Source: Pantoea allii (GTDB taxonomy: Bacteria; Pseudomonadota; Gammaproteobacteria; Enterobacterales; Enterobacteriaceae). Taken from it: DNA of 64,000 nucleotides. This document shows, in pieces, positions 1-9,544 of the stretch. Both the position numbers and the translations under genes were made by a program. Position 1 is the first letter of the stretch; every line of letters starts with the position of its first letter. The DNA lies in contig NZ_NTMH01000030.1 of the NCBI RefSeq assembly GCF_002307475.1, forward strand, positions 62,001 to 126,000. The letters run 5' to 3'. Below the pieces are notes generated by a model. That model had not been told where the DNA came from. It did no database searches and worked only from the letters and a program-made list of their open reading frames with translations.

Positions 1-639
1 ATCCTGATGGCAACGCTGATGGAGTGCGATGAGAACCATCAGCCGCTTATCGGGGCTTACATCGCCCGCTCTGGCCTGAGCGCAGAAGCCTGGTTACGTC
101 AGATGTTTCGCGTGTCTGTGGTGCCGCTCTATCACCTGTTGTGCCGTTATGGCGTAGCGCTGATCGCGCACGGGCAAAATATTACGCTGGCGATGAAGGA
201 CGGTGTGCCTCAGCGCGTGTTGCTGAAAGATTTTCAGGGCGATATGCGGCTGGTGAAGGACGATTTTCCAGAGATGGATTCTCTGCCTCAGGACGTCCGC
301 GATGTGACGGCACGCCTGAGCGCTGACTATTTGATTCATGACTTGCAGACCGGCCATTTTGTCACGGTCCTGCGGTTTATTTCGCCGTTAATGGCGCGCC
401 TTGGCGTACCAGAACGACGCTTTTACCAACTGCTTGCCGCAGTGTTGAGCGACTATATGCAGGACCATCCGCAACTGTCGGCGCGTTTTGCGCTTTTCTC
501 ACTCTTCAAGCCACAAATCATTCGTGTAGTGCTGAATCCGGTAAAACTCACCTGGCCCGATCAGGACGGCGGAAGCCGTATGTTGCCCAATTACCTGGAA
601 AATCTGCAAAACCCGCTGTGGCTGGTCACCAAGGACTGA
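1..639 (+). CDS. iucC: Aerobactin synthase IucC, C-terminal part (5' end outside window)
   Basis: The reading frame is open from base 1 and ends at the TGA at 637-639, so this is the last 212 residues of a longer gene. It matches the C-terminal part of IucC, the NIS-type siderophore synthetase that joins the second N6-acetyl-N6-hydroxylysine to citrate and completes aerobactin in the cytoplasm. The recognisable stretch runs from LMECDENHQPL through the conserved core HGQNITLAMK and LLKDFQGDMR to LENLQNPLWLVTKD. A Met at base 7 is internal and not a start. iucD follows after 3 bases, and iucD and iutA lie downstream on the same strand, the standard iucABCD-iutA order. iucA, iucB and the Fur-controlled promoter must lie to the left. 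Confidence 0.96.
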   Translation: MLMATLMECDENHQPLIGAYIARSGLSAEAWLRQMFRVSVVPLYHLLCRYGVALIAHGQNITLAMKDGVPQRVLLKDFQGDMRLVKDDFPEMDSLPQDVRDVTARLSADYLIHDLQTGHFVTVLRFISPLMARLGVPERRFYQLLAAVLSDYMQDHPQLSARFALFSLFKPQIIRVVLNPVKLTWPDQDGGSRMLPNYLENLQNPLWLVTKD

Positions 640-642
640 ATC

Positions 643-1977
643 ATGACAAACACTGTTGATTTTATTGGCGTTGGCATTGGCCCGTTCAACCTGAGTATCG
701 CGGCGCTGGCTCACGAGGCACAAGGGTTCACCAGCCAGTTTTTAGACAGTCGCCCCGATTTTGCCTGGCATCCCGGCATGCTGGTCCCGGACTGCCATAT
801 GCAGACCTCGTTCTTAAAAGATCTGGTGTCGGCGGTCGCGCCCACCAGCCCGTTCAGCTTTGTGAACTACCTGGTCAAGCGTAAAAAGTTTTACCGCTTT
901 ATGACCACCGAATTGCGCACCGTTTCAAGGGATGAGTTTTCCGACTATCTGCGCTGGGCCGCCGAAGGCATGGATAATCTGCGCTTTAATCAGACGGTAG
1001 AACGCATCGATTTTGACGACGCGAATAAACGTTTTGTGATTCACAGCAACGGCGGCGAAAGCTATGCCCGCAACATCTGCCTGGGCATTGGCAAGCAGCC
1101 CTACCTGCCGCCCTGCGTGAACCGCATCAGCGCCACCTGCTTCCATGCCAGCGAAATGAGCCTGCGCAAGCCCGACCTGCGCGGCAAGCGTGTGGCGGTG
1201 ATCGGCGGCGGTCAGAGCGGTGCCGATCTGTTCCTCAACGCCTTCCGGGGCGAGTGGGGCGAACCGGCTGAGGTCAGCTGGGTATCACGCCGCAACAATT
1301 TCAATGCTCTGGATGAAGCCGCTTTCGCCAACGAATACTTCACCCCAGAGTACGTTTCCAGCTTTGTCGGCCTGAACGAGCCTGCCCGGCAGAAAATGCT
1401 GGCTGAACAAAAGATGACCTCGGATGGCATTACGGCTGAGTCTCTGCTGACGATTTATCGCGAGCTGTATCACCGCTTTGAAGTGCAGCGACTGCCGCGC
1501 AATGCCCATTTGCTGCCGAGCCGTTCGGTGATTGAACTCAACAGCCATCATCAGGGCTGGCAGCTTCAGTTACAGCATCAGCTCGACCAGGGTTACGACC
1601 TGATCGACTGTGATGTCGTGATTTTTGCCACCGGCTATCGCCCGGCGCTGCCGGAACTGCTCTCTCCGCTGATGAGTCGCCTGACCATGAAAGACGAGTG
1701 CACGTTCAGCGTGCGTGAGGACTTCACGCTTGAGTGGAACGGGCCAAAAGACAATAACATCTTTGCGGTGAACGCCAGTATGCAGACTCACGGTATTGCT
1801 GAACCGCAGCTCAGCCTGATGGCCTGGCGATCCGCCCGTATTCTGAATCGCGCACTGGGGCGTGATTTGTTCGATCTCAGCACGCCGCCCGCTCTGATCC
1901 AGTGGCGCAGCGTCAGCCGGGAAAAACCGCAGCATGGCGCTGCTTCCACCAAAAACTATACCGAGTCCTTGGGGTAA
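643..1977 (+). CDS. iucD: L-lysine N6-monooxygenase IucD
   Basis: This 444-residue flavoprotein hydroxylates the side-chain amine of L-lysine with FAD, NADPH and O2, the first step of aerobactin synthesis. The N-terminal FAD-binding motif is GVGIGPFNLS (about residues 9-18). The NADPH-binding glycine motif GGGQSGADLF lies near residue 188, and the FATGYRP motif typical of N-hydroxylating monooxygenases lies near residue 330. Length and sequence agree with enterobacterial IucD. The ATG at 643 sits 3 bases after the iucC stop, and AAGGA inside the iucC end (631-635) serves as ribosome binding site. The gene is part of the iuc operon and should share its iron-repressed promoter outside the window. 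Confidence 0.97.
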   Translation: MTNTVDFIGVGIGPFNLSIAALAHEAQGFTSQFLDSRPDFAWHPGMLVPDCHMQTSFLKDLVSAVAPTSPFSFVNYLVKRKKFYRFMTTELRTVSRDEFSDYLRWAAEGMDNLRFNQTVERIDFDDANKRFVIHSNGGESYARNICLGIGKQPYLPPCVNRISATCFHASEMSLRKPDLRGKRVAVIGGGQSGADLFLNAFRGEWGEPAEVSWVSRRNNFNALDEAAFANEYFTPEYVSSFVGLNEPARQKMLAEQKMTSDGITAESLLTIYRELYHRFEVQRLPRNAHLLPSRSVIELNSHHQGWQLQLQHQLDQGYDLIDCDVVIFATGYRPALPELLSPLMSRLTMKDECTFSVREDFTLEWNGPKDNNIFAVNASMQTHGIAEPQLSLMAWRSARILNRALGRDLFDLSTPPALIQWRSVSREKPQHGAASTKNYTESLG

Positions 1978-2001
1978 GTCTTAACCTCGCACGCAGGAAC
2001 G

Positions 2002-4200
2002 ATGATGAAAGCTAAAAACAAGAATATCTGGCTGCTCAATCCGCTGCTGTTAGCCATGATGGCACCGGCGGTTGCACAGCAAACCAGCGAAAATGAAATG
2101 GTCGTTTCGGCCAGTCGTACGCACCGTACGGTGGCTGACATGGCCCAAACCACCTGGGTAATTGAGGGGGCCGAACTGGAGCAGCAAGTCCAGGGCGGCA
2201 AAGAGTTTAAAGATGCGCTGGCGCAGCTGGTGCCGGGTCTGGACGTCAGTAGCCAGGGCCGAACCAACTACGGCATGAACATGCGTGGCCGCGCGATAGT
2301 GGTGCTGGTGGACGGCGTTCGCCTCAACTCTTCACGCACAGACAGTCGCCAGCTGGATTCGATCGATCCCTTCAACATCGATCACATTGAGGTGATCTCG
2401 GGGTCGACTTCCCTGTACGGCGGTGGCAGTACCGGTGGCCTGATCAACATCGTGACCAAGAAAGGCCAGCCGGGCACGCAGTTTGAGTTTGAAACCGGCA
2501 CCAAAACCGGCTTTAACAGCAGTAAAGATCACGACGAACGCGTGGCGGGCGCTATCTCTGGCGGTAACGACCGCGCCTCAGGACGGCTGTCTGTCGCTTA
2601 TCAGAAGTTTGGTGGCTGGTATGACGGCAACGGCGATTCGGTTCTGCTGGATAATACCCAGACGGGGCTGCAATATTCCGACCGTCTGGATGTGATGGGC
2701 ACCGGGACGCTGGAAATTGATGACCACCAGCAACTGCAACTGGTAACGCAATACTATAAGAGCCAGGGTGACGATGATTATGGTCTGAATCTGGGCAGAA
2801 ACTTTTCGGCAGTAACCGGTAACGGCAACGCCTACACCAGTAAAGGGCTGGAATCGGACCGTATTCCCGGCACCGAGCGCCACCTTGTCAGCCTGCAGTA
2901 CTCCAATACCGATTTCCTCGGTCAGGAGCTGGTGGGGCAGGTTTATTACCGGGACGAGTCACTGACGTTTTATCCGTTCCCAACCGTTTCTGGCGGACGC
3001 GTGACCAGTTTCTCCTCCTCAGAGCAGAACACCGATCAATATGGTGGCAAGCTGGCGATAACCAGTAAGCCCGTCGATGGGCTGGCGTTAACCTACGGTG
3101 TGGACGCCGATCACGAGCGTTTCAACGCTAACCAGATGTTCTTTGATTTGGGCCAGTCGGCAGCCTCGGGCGGGCTGAACAATCAGAGCATCTACACGAC
3201 CGGTCGCTATCCGGGTTATGACATTACCAACCTGGCGACCTTCCTGCAGTCCAGCTACGACATTAATGATACCTTCACGCTGAGTGGCGGCGTGCGCTAT
3301 CAGTACACCGAAAACAAGGTGGATGACTTTGTTGGTTATGCGCAGCAGCAGGCGATTGCCAACGGCACCGCCCGTTCAGCCGATGCGATTCCGGGTGGCT
3401 CAACCGATTACGATAATTTCCTGTATAACGCCGGTATCCTGATGCATATCACGGAGCGGCAGCAGGCCTGGTTTAACTTCTCGCAAGGCGTTGAACTGCC
3501 GGACCCGGGTAAATATTACGGACGCGGCACCTATGGTCGGGCGGTTAACGGCAATCTTCCGCTGATCAACAGCGTCAACGTGGATGCCAGCAAATTGCAG
3601 GGCATCAAAGTCGATTCATGGGAGCTGGGCTGGCGCTATACCGGTGACAATCTGCGCACGCAGCTCAGCGCCTATTATTCGCTCTCAGACAAGAGTGTTC
3701 AGCAGAATCAGGATCTGACCATCAGCGTCGTTGACGATAAGCGTCGGATTTATGGTGTTGAAGGTGCCGTGGATTACTTTATCCCGGATACCAACTGGAG
3801 CACCGGCGCGAACTTCAATGTGCTGAAGACCGAGTCGAAAGTGGATGGCAGCTGGCGAAAATATGACGTGAAAGTCGCCAGTCCGTCGAAAGCAACCGCC
3901 TATGTTGGCTGGTCGCCCGATCCCTGGAGCCTGAAAGTCCAGAGCACCACCTCGTTTAATCTGAGCGATGATGCGGGCTATAACATTAACGGCTACACCA
4001 CCGTTGATTTGATTGGCAGCTATGAGTTGCCCGTCGGCAAGCTGAGCTTTAGCGTTGAGAACCTGCTGGACCGCGACTACACCACGGTGTGGGGACAGCG
4101 CGCACCGCTGTTCTACAGCCCTACCTACGGTTCACCGTCTCAGTACCAGTACAAAGGCCGTGGTCGCACCTTTGGTCTGAACTACTCCGTGCTGTTCTGA
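2002..4200 (+). CDS. iutA: Ferric aerobactin TonB-dependent receptor IutA
   Basis: IutA is the 732-residue outer-membrane receptor that imports ferric aerobactin with TonB energy. A signal peptide ends near PAVAQQ (about residues 20-26), and a TonB-box-like stretch EMVVSAS follows. The plug domain carries the motifs RTNYGMNMRGR and STSLYGGGSTGGLINIVTKK, and the beta-barrel ends in a C-terminal Phe (GLNYSVLF), as expected for insertion by BAM. The sequence is closely similar throughout to plasmid- and chromosome-encoded IutA. Two in-frame ATGs occur at 2002 and 2005. AGGA at 1995-1998 is better spaced for the second, but family alignments usually begin MM. It is the last gene of the aerobactin operon and is followed by a terminator. 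Confidence 0.97.
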   Translation: MMKAKNKNIWLLNPLLLAMMAPAVAQQTSENEMVVSASRTHRTVADMAQTTWVIEGAELEQQVQGGKEFKDALAQLVPGLDVSSQGRTNYGMNMRGRAIVVLVDGVRLNSSRTDSRQLDSIDPFNIDHIEVISGSTSLYGGGSTGGLINIVTKKGQPGTQFEFETGTKTGFNSSKDHDERVAGAISGGNDRASGRLSVAYQKFGGWYDGNGDSVLLDNTQTGLQYSDRLDVMGTGTLEIDDHQQLQLVTQYYKSQGDDDYGLNLGRNFSAVTGNGNAYTSKGLESDRIPGTERHLVSLQYSNTDFLGQELVGQVYYRDESLTFYPFPTVSGGRVTSFSSSEQNTDQYGGKLAITSKPVDGLALTYGVDADHERFNANQMFFDLGQSAASGGLNNQSIYTTGRYPGYDITNLATFLQSSYDINDTFTLSGGVRYQYTENKVDDFVGYAQQQAIANGTARSADAIPGGSTDYDNFLYNAGILMHITERQQAWFNFSQGVELPDPGKYYGRGTYGRAVNGNLPLINSVNVDASKLQGIKVDSWELGWRYTGDNLRTQLSAYYSLSDKSVQQNQDLTISVVDDKRRIYGVEGAVDYFIPDTNWSTGANFNVLKTESKVDGSWRKYDVKVASPSKATAYVGWSPDPWSLKVQSTTSFNLSDDAGYNINGYTTVDLIGSYELPVGKLSFSVENLLDRDYTTVWGQRAPLFYSPTYGSPSQYQYKGRGRTFGLNYSVLF

Positions 4201-4213
4201 TTCCTGCTTCTGT

Positions 4214-4241
4214 GCCCGGCACCGGCCGGGCCTGTTTTTTT
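4214..4241 (+). terminator. Rho-independent terminator after iutA
   Basis: The 7-bp stem GCCCGGC/GCCGGGC with a 4-base loop is followed closely by a run of seven T residues. It lies 14 bases after the iutA stop and ends the aerobactin operon. Confidence 0.85.
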
Positions 4242-4305
4242 ACATTCTTTCCCCTTTATCACAACAGGTTGCGACAAAATAAAGTTAGCTACCTAATGAA
4301 TTGTG

Positions 4306-4332
4306 TAATATTTCATCGTCAGATGCCGATAG
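4306..4332 (+). promoter_or_regulatory. Sigma-28 (FliA) type promoter for the chemoreceptor gene
   Basis: TAATATTT (4306-4313), an 11-base spacer, then GCCGATAG (4325-4332). The sigma-28 consensus is TAAAGTTT, 11 bases, GCCGATAA, so the boxes match 6/8 and 7/8 with exact spacing. It lies about 50 bases upstream of the methyl-accepting chemotaxis protein at 4382. Flagellar-class-3 control is the expected meaning, by comparison with tar/tsr. Confidence 0.75.
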
Positions 4333-4381
4333 TAGAAACATCCTCTACACAATGTTTCCTCTACATCAGGTGAATAAAGCT

Positions 4382-6043
4382 ATGACCATTACCCAGAGAC
4401 TGTTTCTGACCTTCTCGTTGCTTGCCGCCTCACTGGCTGCCTTAGCCGTGGTCGCTATCCTGGTCGTGACCGGCTTTCAGTCACGCTTTGACTATGTTCA
4501 GCAAAATACCATTCCGTCGATTATCGACCTGAACAAGCTGGTGGACAGCAGTCATGCACTAACGCTGCTACTGTACCGACACCAGAGTGCCACCGATCCC
4601 CGTAAGCAGGCACAGTTCGAAAAAGATATTGGTTCGGCGATAAACGACTTAAAGAAACTTAACCAGTATTACCTGGAACACGATATCTCTAATGCTGAAG
4701 ATAAGTCGTTAACTGAACAGGCCTTTGGCACGATTAAAAACATCGAAACCAGACTGCCGGAATTTTTAGCCGGTTCCCGTGCACAAAACGATGCCGTTTC
4801 CCTCGGCGCTATTCAGAGCGACAGCGGAGTTGGACAGGCGGTACGCGATCTGATGAAGGGATATCAGAAGCAACTGGCGCTGAATGTGGCTATCGGTGAG
4901 GCGTACAGTAAGGAAAACGGCAAGGCGTATCAGAAAACCCTGTGGGGCATGTCAGGGGGATCGATAGCGATTATCCTGCTGCTCGGCGCGTTTTCGGTTA
5001 AGACGATTTTCAGCATCCGTCGTCAGCTTAACGCCATTCGCGCCACCATGGAACACGCCAGTGAGCGGCTTGATCTGACGCTGCGCGCAGACGATTCACG
5101 TCGTGACGAGATTGGCTTAACCGCCAGGGCTTACAACCTCCTGGTGAACAACGTAGCGCAGTCGCTGTCATCGGTTGAGCAGGCGTCCCACTCGGTCAGT
5201 TCTGCCTCGTCCCAGATTTCAGCCGGTAACGACGATCTCTCTTCCCGCACGGAACAGCAGGCGGCGTCGCTGGAGGAAACGGCGGCCAGCATGTCTGAAC
5301 TGAGTGAAACCGTACGCCAGACCGCCGAAAACACCCGACTCGCCAGCCAGCTATCCAAAAACGCGCGTGAAATCTCGGAGGACAGCTCAGGCAAAGTCAA
5401 AACGATGCTGGGCACCATGACCGATATCAGAAGCAGCTCGGCGAAAATCAACGACATCATTGCATTGATTGAAGGTGTGGCCTTCCAGACGAATATTCTG
5501 GCGCTGAATGCGGCAGTTGAAGCGGCCCGGGCGGGTGAGCAGGGACGCGGTTTTGCCGTAGTAGCCGGTGAGGTGCGTAATCTGGCACAGCGTTCATCTT
5601 CTTCTGCCCGTGAGATCAAAGCGTTAATCGAGTCATCGATGCGCTACGTAGCAACTGGTGCCGCGCAGGCTGAAGAAGTCGGACAGAATATGGACCGGAT
5701 GAACGATGCCGTGCGCCAGGTCAACGATCTGGTGGATGAAATTGCGGTAGCGGCCCAGGAGCAGTCGCAGGGCATTGGTCAGGTGCATGAAGCCGTCAAC
5801 CAGATGGACAGCGTGACCCAGCAAAACGCCGCACTGGTGGAACAGGCTTCTGCCGCCGCGCGTTCGTTAACCGAACAATCCACTTCGCTGCAACAGCTGG
5901 TGGCTGCCTTTACTATCCATTCTGCCCAGGTTGTGATGGATAAGCGTCCACCTGTCGCCGTGACGGCTGCGCCCGTGCTTAAGCGCCCACAGCTTGCGGC
6001 AGCCGGTGCCGGTGCGCAGGAAGACAACTGGCAGAGCTTCTGA
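4382..6043 (+). CDS. Methyl-accepting chemotaxis protein (Tar/Tsr type)
   Basis: This is a 553-residue inner-membrane chemoreceptor. The first membrane segment covers about residues 8-32. A four-helix periplasmic ligand domain follows, and the second segment is near residues 190-212 ([16 protein letters not shown]). The HAMP region follows, then the long cytoplasmic coiled coil with the highly conserved tip [20 protein letters not shown]. The protein ends in DNWQSF, a variant of the NWETF pentapeptide that tethers CheR and CheB. The ATG at 4382 is preferred over upstream starts because the membrane segment begins directly after it and GGTGAA lies just upstream. The ligand cannot be read from the sequence. 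A sigma-28 type promoter precedes the gene, and no chemotaxis operon is adjacent, so this is an orphan receptor. Confidence 0.93.
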   Translation: MTITQRLFLTFSLLAASLAALAVVAILVVTGFQSRFDYVQQNTIPSIIDLNKLVDSSHALTLLLYRHQSATDPRKQAQFEKDIGSAINDLKKLNQYYLEHDISNAEDKSLTEQAFGTIKNIETRLPEFLAGSRAQNDAVSLGAIQSDSGVGQAVRDLMKGYQKQLALNVAIGEAYSKENGKAYQKTLWGMSGGSIAIILLLGAFSVKTIFSIRRQLNAIRATMEHASERLDLTLRADDSRRDEIGLTARAYNLLVNNVAQSLSSVEQASHSVSSASSQISAGNDDLSSRTEQQAASLEETAASMSELSETVRQTAENTRLASQLSKNAREISEDSSGKVKTMLGTMTDIRSSSAKINDIIALIEGVAFQTNILALNAAVEAARAGEQGRGFAVVAGEVRNLAQRSSSSAREIKALIESSMRYVATGAAQAEEVGQNMDRMNDAVRQVNDLVDEIAVAAQEQSQGIGQVHEAVNQMDSVTQQNAALVEQASAAARSLTEQSTSLQQLVAAFTIHSAQVVMDKRPPVAVTAAPVLKRPQLAAAGAGAQEDNWQSF

Positions 6044-6052
6044 TAGCGAAAA

Positions 6053-6082
6053 AAACAGTGGCCCGTTAAAAGGCCACTGTTT
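6053..6082. terminator. Bidirectional terminator between convergent genes
   Basis: A perfect 11-bp stem AAACAGTGGCC/GGCCACTGTTT with an 8-base loop lies between the chemoreceptor and the convergent acyltransferase gene. The A-run before it gives a U-tract on the minus strand, and there is a shorter T-run on the plus side. Confidence 0.8.
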
Positions 6083-6090
6083 GCCGCAGG

Positions 6091-7164
6091 CTATGAATTT
6101 TTGTGCAGCGTCAGCGGCGTCGATAACCAGCGGGCGACGTGCTTACCTGCCTTAATGGCGGGCTTTTCAATCCAGAAAAACATCACTGACGCCAGCGCCA
6201 CGCTGATGCTGATGGACAACACAAAGATCATAAAATTATCCGTCCAGGCTTTATCGGCCAGGCTGTTCATCAGCAATATCATGAGCGGGTAATGGATGAG
6301 ATAGAGCGAATAAGAGATATCACCAAAGAAAATCAGCGCGCGGTTATGACCCCTTTCGCTACGATAACCGAGCATCACCGTGATGCTCATGATCGCCGCG
6401 GCCAGCCAGAAACCCCCGTGCAGGCCAAACGGCTGCGGCCCAATCATCAGCGCCGTCGCGAATGCCAGCACCAGCCCGACCTGCAGTATTCTGCGCCGCT
6501 GAGGCGTCAGCTCAGGCAGCTTCTGCTTCACGATTAACTCCGCCAGCATCATGCCTAAGATAAACTCCATGCAGATGGTATTGCTGATGAGTTTGATCCA
6601 CGCCTGCCACCAGTGCGTCACCGCCATATGGGGCGATACCTGGGATGAAAAAGCAAAACTGCCGTTGTAATACAGCTGAAAACCCACGCTGGAGGCGAGA
6701 AAAATCAGCGCACACAAATAGCTACGATAGCGGTAGTTGATGCACATCGCGACGGTGAACACGGCGTAAAACAGGATTTCGTAGGACAGCGTCCAGGGCG
6801 GACCCAATGCGCTAAACCCAAAGGTCGGGCCGGGACTGCTGTAATCCTGCAGACAGAAATAGAGCGCGCAGGACATGTCCTGAAGTGAACGATCGTGATA
6901 AACCACCACGAACGAGAGCAGCCAGACCACGAAGAATACCGGCCAGATGCGGAAAAAGCGTTTCACCATAAACGAGGTCGGGGCTTCGTTAAACTGGTGG
7001 GTAATAAAGGTCATGATGAAGCCGCTGATAATAAAGAACACGTCCACGCCCAGCGCGCCGGGAATGTGCCGGGTCCAGTGGCCTTCTAACAGCGATGAGT
7101 TGTGTGCCAGCACCACGAGTAACGCAGCGAGACCGCGCAGATACTGGATTGAGACGATTTTCAT
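6091..7164 (-). CDS. Membrane acyltransferase 3 family protein (OafA/YrhL-like)
   Basis: This 357-residue multi-pass inner-membrane protein belongs to the acyltransferase-3 family, which transfers acetyl or other acyl groups to polysaccharides, lipids or other extracytoplasmic acceptors. It begins with the family hallmark IQYLRGLAALLVVLAHNS, which contains the conserved His near residue 21. GVDVFFIISGFIM (about residues 39-51) follows, and roughly ten hydrophobic segments run to about residue 340. The C-terminal cytoplasmic tail is short and there is no SGNH domain, so it is the stand-alone form. It stands alone between convergent and co-directional neighbours, and its substrate is not evident. 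O-acetylation of an exopolysaccharide or O-antigen is possible but not shown. Confidence 0.88.
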   Translation of the reverse strand: MKIVSIQYLRGLAALLVVLAHNSSLLEGHWTRHIPGALGVDVFFIISGFIMTFITHQFNEAPTSFMVKRFFRIWPVFFVVWLLSFVVVYHDRSLQDMSCALYFCLQDYSSPGPTFGFSALGPPWTLSYEILFYAVFTVAMCINYRYRSYLCALIFLASSVGFQLYYNGSFAFSSQVSPHMAVTHWWQAWIKLISNTICMEFILGMMLAELIVKQKLPELTPQRRRILQVGLVLAFATALMIGPQPFGLHGGFWLAAAIMSITVMLGYRSERGHNRALIFFGDISYSLYLIHYPLMILLMNSLADKAWTDNFMIFVLSISISVALASVMFFWIEKPAIKAGKHVARWLSTPLTLHKNS

Positions 7165-7430
7165 GTGCGTTACAGGCCTGTCGGTTTACTCAATAACGGC
7201 GATCGCCTAAGCGAGCCGATTAGGGTTAAGCGTAGGCCGTATTGTAAAAACGACTTAATGATTATCAACCCTCATTTCCAGGTGGGATAAAATAATTAAC
7301 GCGGATTTCGGTTATTTTGCGGAAGATGAGGCTGATATCGCAGTAGTTTGGCGCACAGGATAAAATGTGCGCCGCAGGTATTTCAGAGGGTTCTTAAATA
7401 AAGGTTATGTCTGGCGCCCCGGTCTTGCGC

Positions 7431-7949
7431 TCAGAGAGGCTGGCGTCGTCGGGCCTGTTCACAGAAGGCGCGTCTGAATATCTCTATCGTCCACATCCAG
7501 AGAATATGCCCCAGGGTTTCCGACGCGATTTCCGCGAGCGGCAGGTGCCATAACGCCGGTGCCCAGCCGTTCATCGGCAGTATTACGCCGTGAAACGCCA
7601 GCGTGATGACGATGGCGAAAGCGACACCCTGGCCCAGGGTGATCGCCGGGACGATCTCCGCGAGTGCGCAGTAGAGCAGAGCAAAGAAAATGGAGAACAG
7701 GTGGTGTACACCGGCAATGCCCCAGTTCACCACGTGATCGGAATAGTGATACACCAGGCTGCTGACGTTGATCCCCATATCATGCAGCATCTCAGCAGGC
7801 GGAATCGCCCTGTCAGGCGTTCTGGGTGGAAAGGGATTTTCGGTTCCCCATTTTACAAAACTGGCGACATTGCCGCCGCAAAACCCCGCCCACAGCGCCA
7901 GACCATAATGCCGGTCGGCAGGGGATGTCAGATGAAACAACCTGTTCAT
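7431..7949 (-). CDS. YagU-family (DUF1440) inner-membrane protein
   Basis: This 172-residue protein has about four hydrophobic helices. It resembles E. coli YagU (DUF1440), a membrane protein linked to acid resistance: the N-terminal motif YGLALWAGFCGGNVASFVKW, the HHLFSIFFALLYCALAEI segment and the C-terminal GHILWMWTIEIFRR are characteristic. It is shorter than YagU in the middle loop. The ATG at 7949 follows AGGAG with 9-base spacing; an in-frame TTG two codons upstream is too close to that site. It lies 40 bases beyond sgbE on the same strand and may be the last cistron of the sugar-acid operon. Its function there is unknown. Confidence 0.8.
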   Translation of the reverse strand: MNRLFHLTSPADRHYGLALWAGFCGGNVASFVKWGTENPFPPRTPDRAIPPAEMLHDMGINVSSLVYHYSDHVVNWGIAGVHHLFSIFFALLYCALAEIVPAITLGQGVAFAIVITLAFHGVILPMNGWAPALWHLPLAEIASETLGHILWMWTIEIFRRAFCEQARRRQPL

Positions 7950-7988
7950 AGTCAACCGCTCCTGCTGAGTGTGATAAAAAAACGTGAA

Positions 7989-8687
7989 TTACTGACCGTA
8001 ATAGGCATTCGCCCCATGCTTTCGGAGAAAGTGCTTGTCCAGCAGGGGCTGCTGCATGTGCGTGATACCGGGCGTCAGCTGGCGGGAGAAAATGCCCATA
8101 TAGGCGATCTCTTCCAGCACCACCGCGTTGTGTACCGCGTTGTCGGCGTCTTTCCCCCAGGCGAATGGCCCGTGAGCGTTAACCAACACGGCGGGGATCG
8201 CGACCGGACTGATACCACGCGTGCGGAAGGCTTCGATGATCACTTCGCCGGTATTGTGTTCGTAATCGTGGGCGATTTCGGCCTCCGTCATCAGTCGGGT
8301 GCAGGGAATCGCGCCGTAGAAATAGTCAGCATGGGTGGTGCCCCAGGCGGGCAGATCCTGACCGGCCTGTGCCCAGATGGTGGCGTGGCGCGAATGGGTG
8401 TGCACAATGCCACCAATATCGTCAAAGGCCCGGTAGAGCGCCAGGTGCGTCGCGGTATCTGATGAGGGCTTTTTGCTGCCGTCCACCACCCGTCCGCTCT
8501 CCAGTTCCACCACGACGATGTCGTCCACTGTCATACCGTCATAGTCCACGCCGGACGGCTTGATCGCCACCAGGCCCTGGGCGCGATCGACAGCGCTAAC
8601 GTTGCCCCAGGTAAAGGTCACCAGTTGATGGCGCGGCAGCGCCAGGTTGGCGGCCAGCACCTGCTCTTTCATTGCGGCTATGCTCAT
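7989..8687 (-). CDS. sgbE: L-ribulose-5-phosphate 4-epimerase (SgbE/UlaF/AraD family)
   Basis: This 232-residue class II aldolase-fold, zinc-dependent enzyme converts L-ribulose-5-phosphate to D-xylulose-5-phosphate, the exit into the pentose phosphate pathway. Visible signatures are [10 protein letters not shown] and [10 protein letters not shown] near the N terminus, the zinc-binding [14 protein letters not shown] (His pair near residues 95-97), and the later [16 protein letters not shown] with a third His. The start overlaps the sgbU stop by 4 bases (ATGA), indicating translational coupling. AraD and UlaF have the same activity; the operon context argues for the SgbE role. Confidence 0.93.
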   Translation of the reverse strand: MSIAAMKEQVLAANLALPRHQLVTFTWGNVSAVDRAQGLVAIKPSGVDYDGMTVDDIVVVELESGRVVDGSKKPSSDTATHLALYRAFDDIGGIVHTHSRHATIWAQAGQDLPAWGTTHADYFYGAIPCTRLMTEAEIAHDYEHNTGEVIIEAFRTRGISPVAIPAVLVNAHGPFAWGKDADNAVHNAVVLEEIAYMGIFSRQLTPGITHMQQPLLDKHFLRKHGANAYYGQ

Positions 8688-9544
8688 ACTAAACCTCCTT
8701 CCTGCATTTTCTGTTCAATCCAGCGCCGGGCCTGGACGATTTCGGCAACCGGTTCTTCGGCTTTTTCTGTCCACATTTCAATCAGGAACGAGCCGCGATA
8801 ATTCAGTGCTTTGAGTGTGCGGAACACGCCGACAAAGTCGACGCAGCCTTGACCAAAGGGCACGTCACGAAACTGTCCTGGTGAGCTTGCGGTCACGGGT
8901 TGAGTATCTTTCAAATGAATGGCGGCGATGCGGTCAATGCCCAGGGTCAGTTCGGCGGTCACATCGTTGCCCCAGGCGCTGAGATTGCCCACATCCGGAT
9001 ACACCGAAAACCACGGTGAAGCCTGCTGCTGCTCCCAGACTTTCCACTTGCTGATGGCGTTCATAAACTCGGTGTCCATGATCTCAACCGCCAGCATCAC
9101 CTGGGCCGCGGCGGCGCGCTGCACCGCGCGTGACAGCCCTTCGGCAAAGCGCGCCACGGTGCTTTCATCGTGGGGTTCGTAATACACGTCGTAACCCGCC
9201 AGCTGAATCGTGCGGATACCGACGTCCTTTGCCAGCTGGATAGCCCGATCGATCAGATCGTCCGCGCGCTGGCGGATCGCCGGATCGTGACTGCCAAAGG
9301 GAAAGCGGCGGTGTCCGGACAGGCACATGGAGGGAATGGTGACGCCGGTTTCAATCGTGGCATTCACCAGCGACAGCCGCTGCTCTTTGCTCCAGTTCAG
9401 GCGCGCCAGCCGCGCGTCGGTTTCGTCCACCGACATTTCCACAAAATCAAAACCACAGGCTTTTGCCAGCGCCAGGCGTTCAGGCCAGGTGAGGTTCGCG
9501 GGCAGGGCTTTCTCGTAAATACCTAACGGATGCTGGTGTTTCAT
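8684..9544 (-). CDS. sgbU: L-ribulose/L-xylulose-5-phosphate 3-epimerase (SgbU/UlaE)
   Basis: This 286-residue TIM-barrel enzyme interconverts L-xylulose-5-phosphate and L-ribulose-5-phosphate. Family marks are LGIYEKALP at the N terminus, [35 protein letters not shown], and the metal-site segments [20 protein letters not shown] and HLKDTQPV with the glutamate at FLIEMW near the end. I chose the ATG at 9544 because it forms an ATGA overlap with the preceding sgbH stop, the same coupling used elsewhere in this operon. A Met four codons upstream would lie inside sgbH. Confidence 0.94.
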   Translation of the reverse strand: MKHQHPLGIYEKALPANLTWPERLALAKACGFDFVEMSVDETDARLARLNWSKEQRLSLVNATIETGVTIPSMCLSGHRRFPFGSHDPAIRQRADDLIDRAIQLAKDVGIRTIQLAGYDVYYEPHDESTVARFAEGLSRAVQRAAAAQVMLAVEIMDTEFMNAISKWKVWEQQQASPWFSVYPDVGNLSAWGNDVTAELTLGIDRIAAIHLKDTQPVTASSPGQFRDVPFGQGCVDFVGVFRTLKALNYRGSFLIEMWTEKAEEPVAEIVQARRWIEQKMQEGGLV

